A stretch of DNA of 14,182 nt from JALZAA01 sp046727755 (GTDB lineage Bacteria; Actinomycetota; Acidimicrobiia; IMCC26256; JACDBD01), in assembly GCA_046727755.1 (NCBI GenBank), contig JBKPDG010000100.1:1-14182 (forward strand). Reading direction: 5' to 3'. Position 1 is the stretch's first letter, and each line of letters opens with the position of its first letter. The translations under genes were made by a program, and so were the position numbers. Positions 13,236-14,182 of the stretch are shown one piece after another. Under the pieces are notes generated by a model, which saw nothing but the letters and a program-made list of their open reading frames with translations, was not told the origin of the DNA and made no database searches.

Positions 13236-14182
13236 GTGCCGGAGCCAGCCACGGTCGGACGCGTCCTCGGAGAGCGCTACCGCCTCGACCGCGAGCTGGC
13301 GCGCGGGGGCATGGCCACGGTGTGGATCGCCGAGGACCCGCTGCTGTCTCGACGCGTGGCCGTCAAGTTGCTCCTCCCCGAGCTCGCGGTCGACGACGCG
13401 CTGCGCGTCCGATTTCGCAACGAAGCCATCGCGGCGGCGAAGCTCACGCACCCAGGGATCGTCGCGACGTACGACACCGGGGACGACGACGGCACCGCGT
13501 ACATCGTCATGGAGCTCGTCGAGGGAAAGACGCTCCGGCGGCTGATCGACGATCGCGGCAAGCTGCCCGTGCGCGAGGCCGTCGACATCTCGTCGCAAGT
13601 CGCGGACGCGCTCGAGCACGCGCACCGACAGGGACTCGTGCATCGCGACATCAAGCCCGCCAACGTCCTCGTGCAGTCGGACGGGCGGGTGAAGGTCACC
13701 GACTTCGGGATCGCCAAGGCTGCCGGGAGCGACGACCTGACCCGCACCGGCACCGTGGTCGGCACCGCCCGCTACCTGGCGCCCGAGCAGGTGAACGGCC
13801 ATCCCGTCGACGGTCGCGCCGACGTGTACGCGCTGGGGCTCGTCCTCTACGAGATGCTGGCCGGCCGTGCGCCCTTCGGCGGCGACTCCGACATGGCGAC
13901 CGCCGTCGCTCGCCTCACGAACTCGCCCGAGCCCATCAGCGCCGCCCGACCGGAGGTATCGCGTCCGCTCGAGGACGTCGTGGCCCGCAGCCTCGCGCGC
14001 GACCCGGAGTACCGGTTCCAGTCGGCGCAGGCGTTCAAGGACGCCCTGGCCCCAGGCATCGATCCCGACGCGACCGGGCCGCTCACGCCGCCCGTGCCAT
14101 CGCGCCGACCGGCACCACCGCCCGCCGGTCCGCCGCCGACCGAGGTCGCGCCCCGTCCCCCGCGCCCGGCGCCGCCGCCTCC
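13236..14182 (+). CDS. PknB-like serine/threonine protein kinase (3' end outside window)
   Basis: The frame is open from the GTG at 13236 to the window end, giving 315 codons. A complete Hanks-type kinase domain covers about 12-270. The glycine loop is LARGGMATVW (21-30, with the first Gly as Ala, as in many bacterial kinases), the ATP lysine is Lys44 (VAVK), and the helix C glutamate is Glu63. The catalytic loop is HRDIKPANVL (136-145) with Asp138, and DFG is at 156-158. The activation loop holds Thr171 and Thr173 in RTGTVVGTARY, then APEQ, so the enzyme looks active and able to autophosphorylate. After about 275 the chain becomes a Pro-rich linker and is cut. A membrane helix and sensor domain may follow, but none is visible. 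It lies 79 bases after degV, in the murJ neighbourhood. Confidence 0.93.
   Translation, partial: MPEPATVGRVLGERYRLDRELARGGMATVWIAEDPLLSRRVAVKLLLPELAVDDALRVRFRNEAIAAAKLTHPGIVATYDTGDDDGTAYIVMELVEGKTLRRLIDDRGKLPVREAVDISSQVADALEHAHRQGLVHRDIKPANVLVQSDGRVKVTDFGIAKAAGSDDLTRTGTVVGTARYLAPEQVNGHPVDGRADVYALGLVLYEMLAGRAPFGGDSDMATAVARLTNSPEPISAARPEVSRPLEDVVARSLARDPEYRFQSAQAFKDALAPGIDPDATGPLTPPVPSRRPAPPPAGPPPTEVAPRPPRPAPPP

Overview
The window is GC-rich chromosomal DNA with very dense gene packing and no mobile elements, tRNA, rRNA or CRISPR. Everything recognisable points to the phylum Actinomycetota: an actinobacterial-type inositol-3-phosphate synthase behind a PadR regulator, DUF5318 and DUF3499-like small cysteine proteins, a DUF6049 protein directly before murJ, and a PknB-like serine/threonine kinase. 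An early-branching class such as Acidimicrobiia fits the layout (DegV and a kinase after murJ, no sigM or mutT beside it), but that class assignment is inference.

Left part (1-3301): a 62-aa zinc-ribbon protein (+) converges on a DUF5318 protein (-). Divergent from DUF5318, a PadR regulator overlaps the start of ino1 by four bases, so the two form a translationally coupled pair. A strong-looking promoter with a 14-bp palindrome at the expected transcription start precedes padR. A SAM-dependent methyltransferase follows. Middle part (3312-7673): a CCA-adding tRNA nucleotidyltransferase (-), then on + a DUF3499-like protein and an nfeD/SPFH (stomatin-like) pair, then a histone-deacetylase-family hydrolase (-). 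Right part (about 7797-14182): a + strand cell-envelope block of a GNAT acetyltransferase, a DUF6049 secreted or membrane-anchored protein and the lipid II flippase MurJ, joined by GTGA overlaps. These are followed by DegV and a serine/threonine kinase cut off by the window end.

The genes are mostly housekeeping: inositol phosphate for phosphatidylinositol or mycothiol-type metabolites, tRNA 3'-end maturation, membrane microdomain proteins, and peptidoglycan precursor export with a likely phosphorylation input. I see no convincing new defence or mobile system. The points most worth a second look are the repeated leaderless-promoter geometry (a TAnnnT-like hexamer 6-8 bases before the start codon at up to seven genes), the PadR operator, GC hairpins at the convergent gene ends, a possible 14-codon leader ORF overlapping the GNAT start, and a GarA-like ETT motif in the MurJ tail close to a kinase gene.
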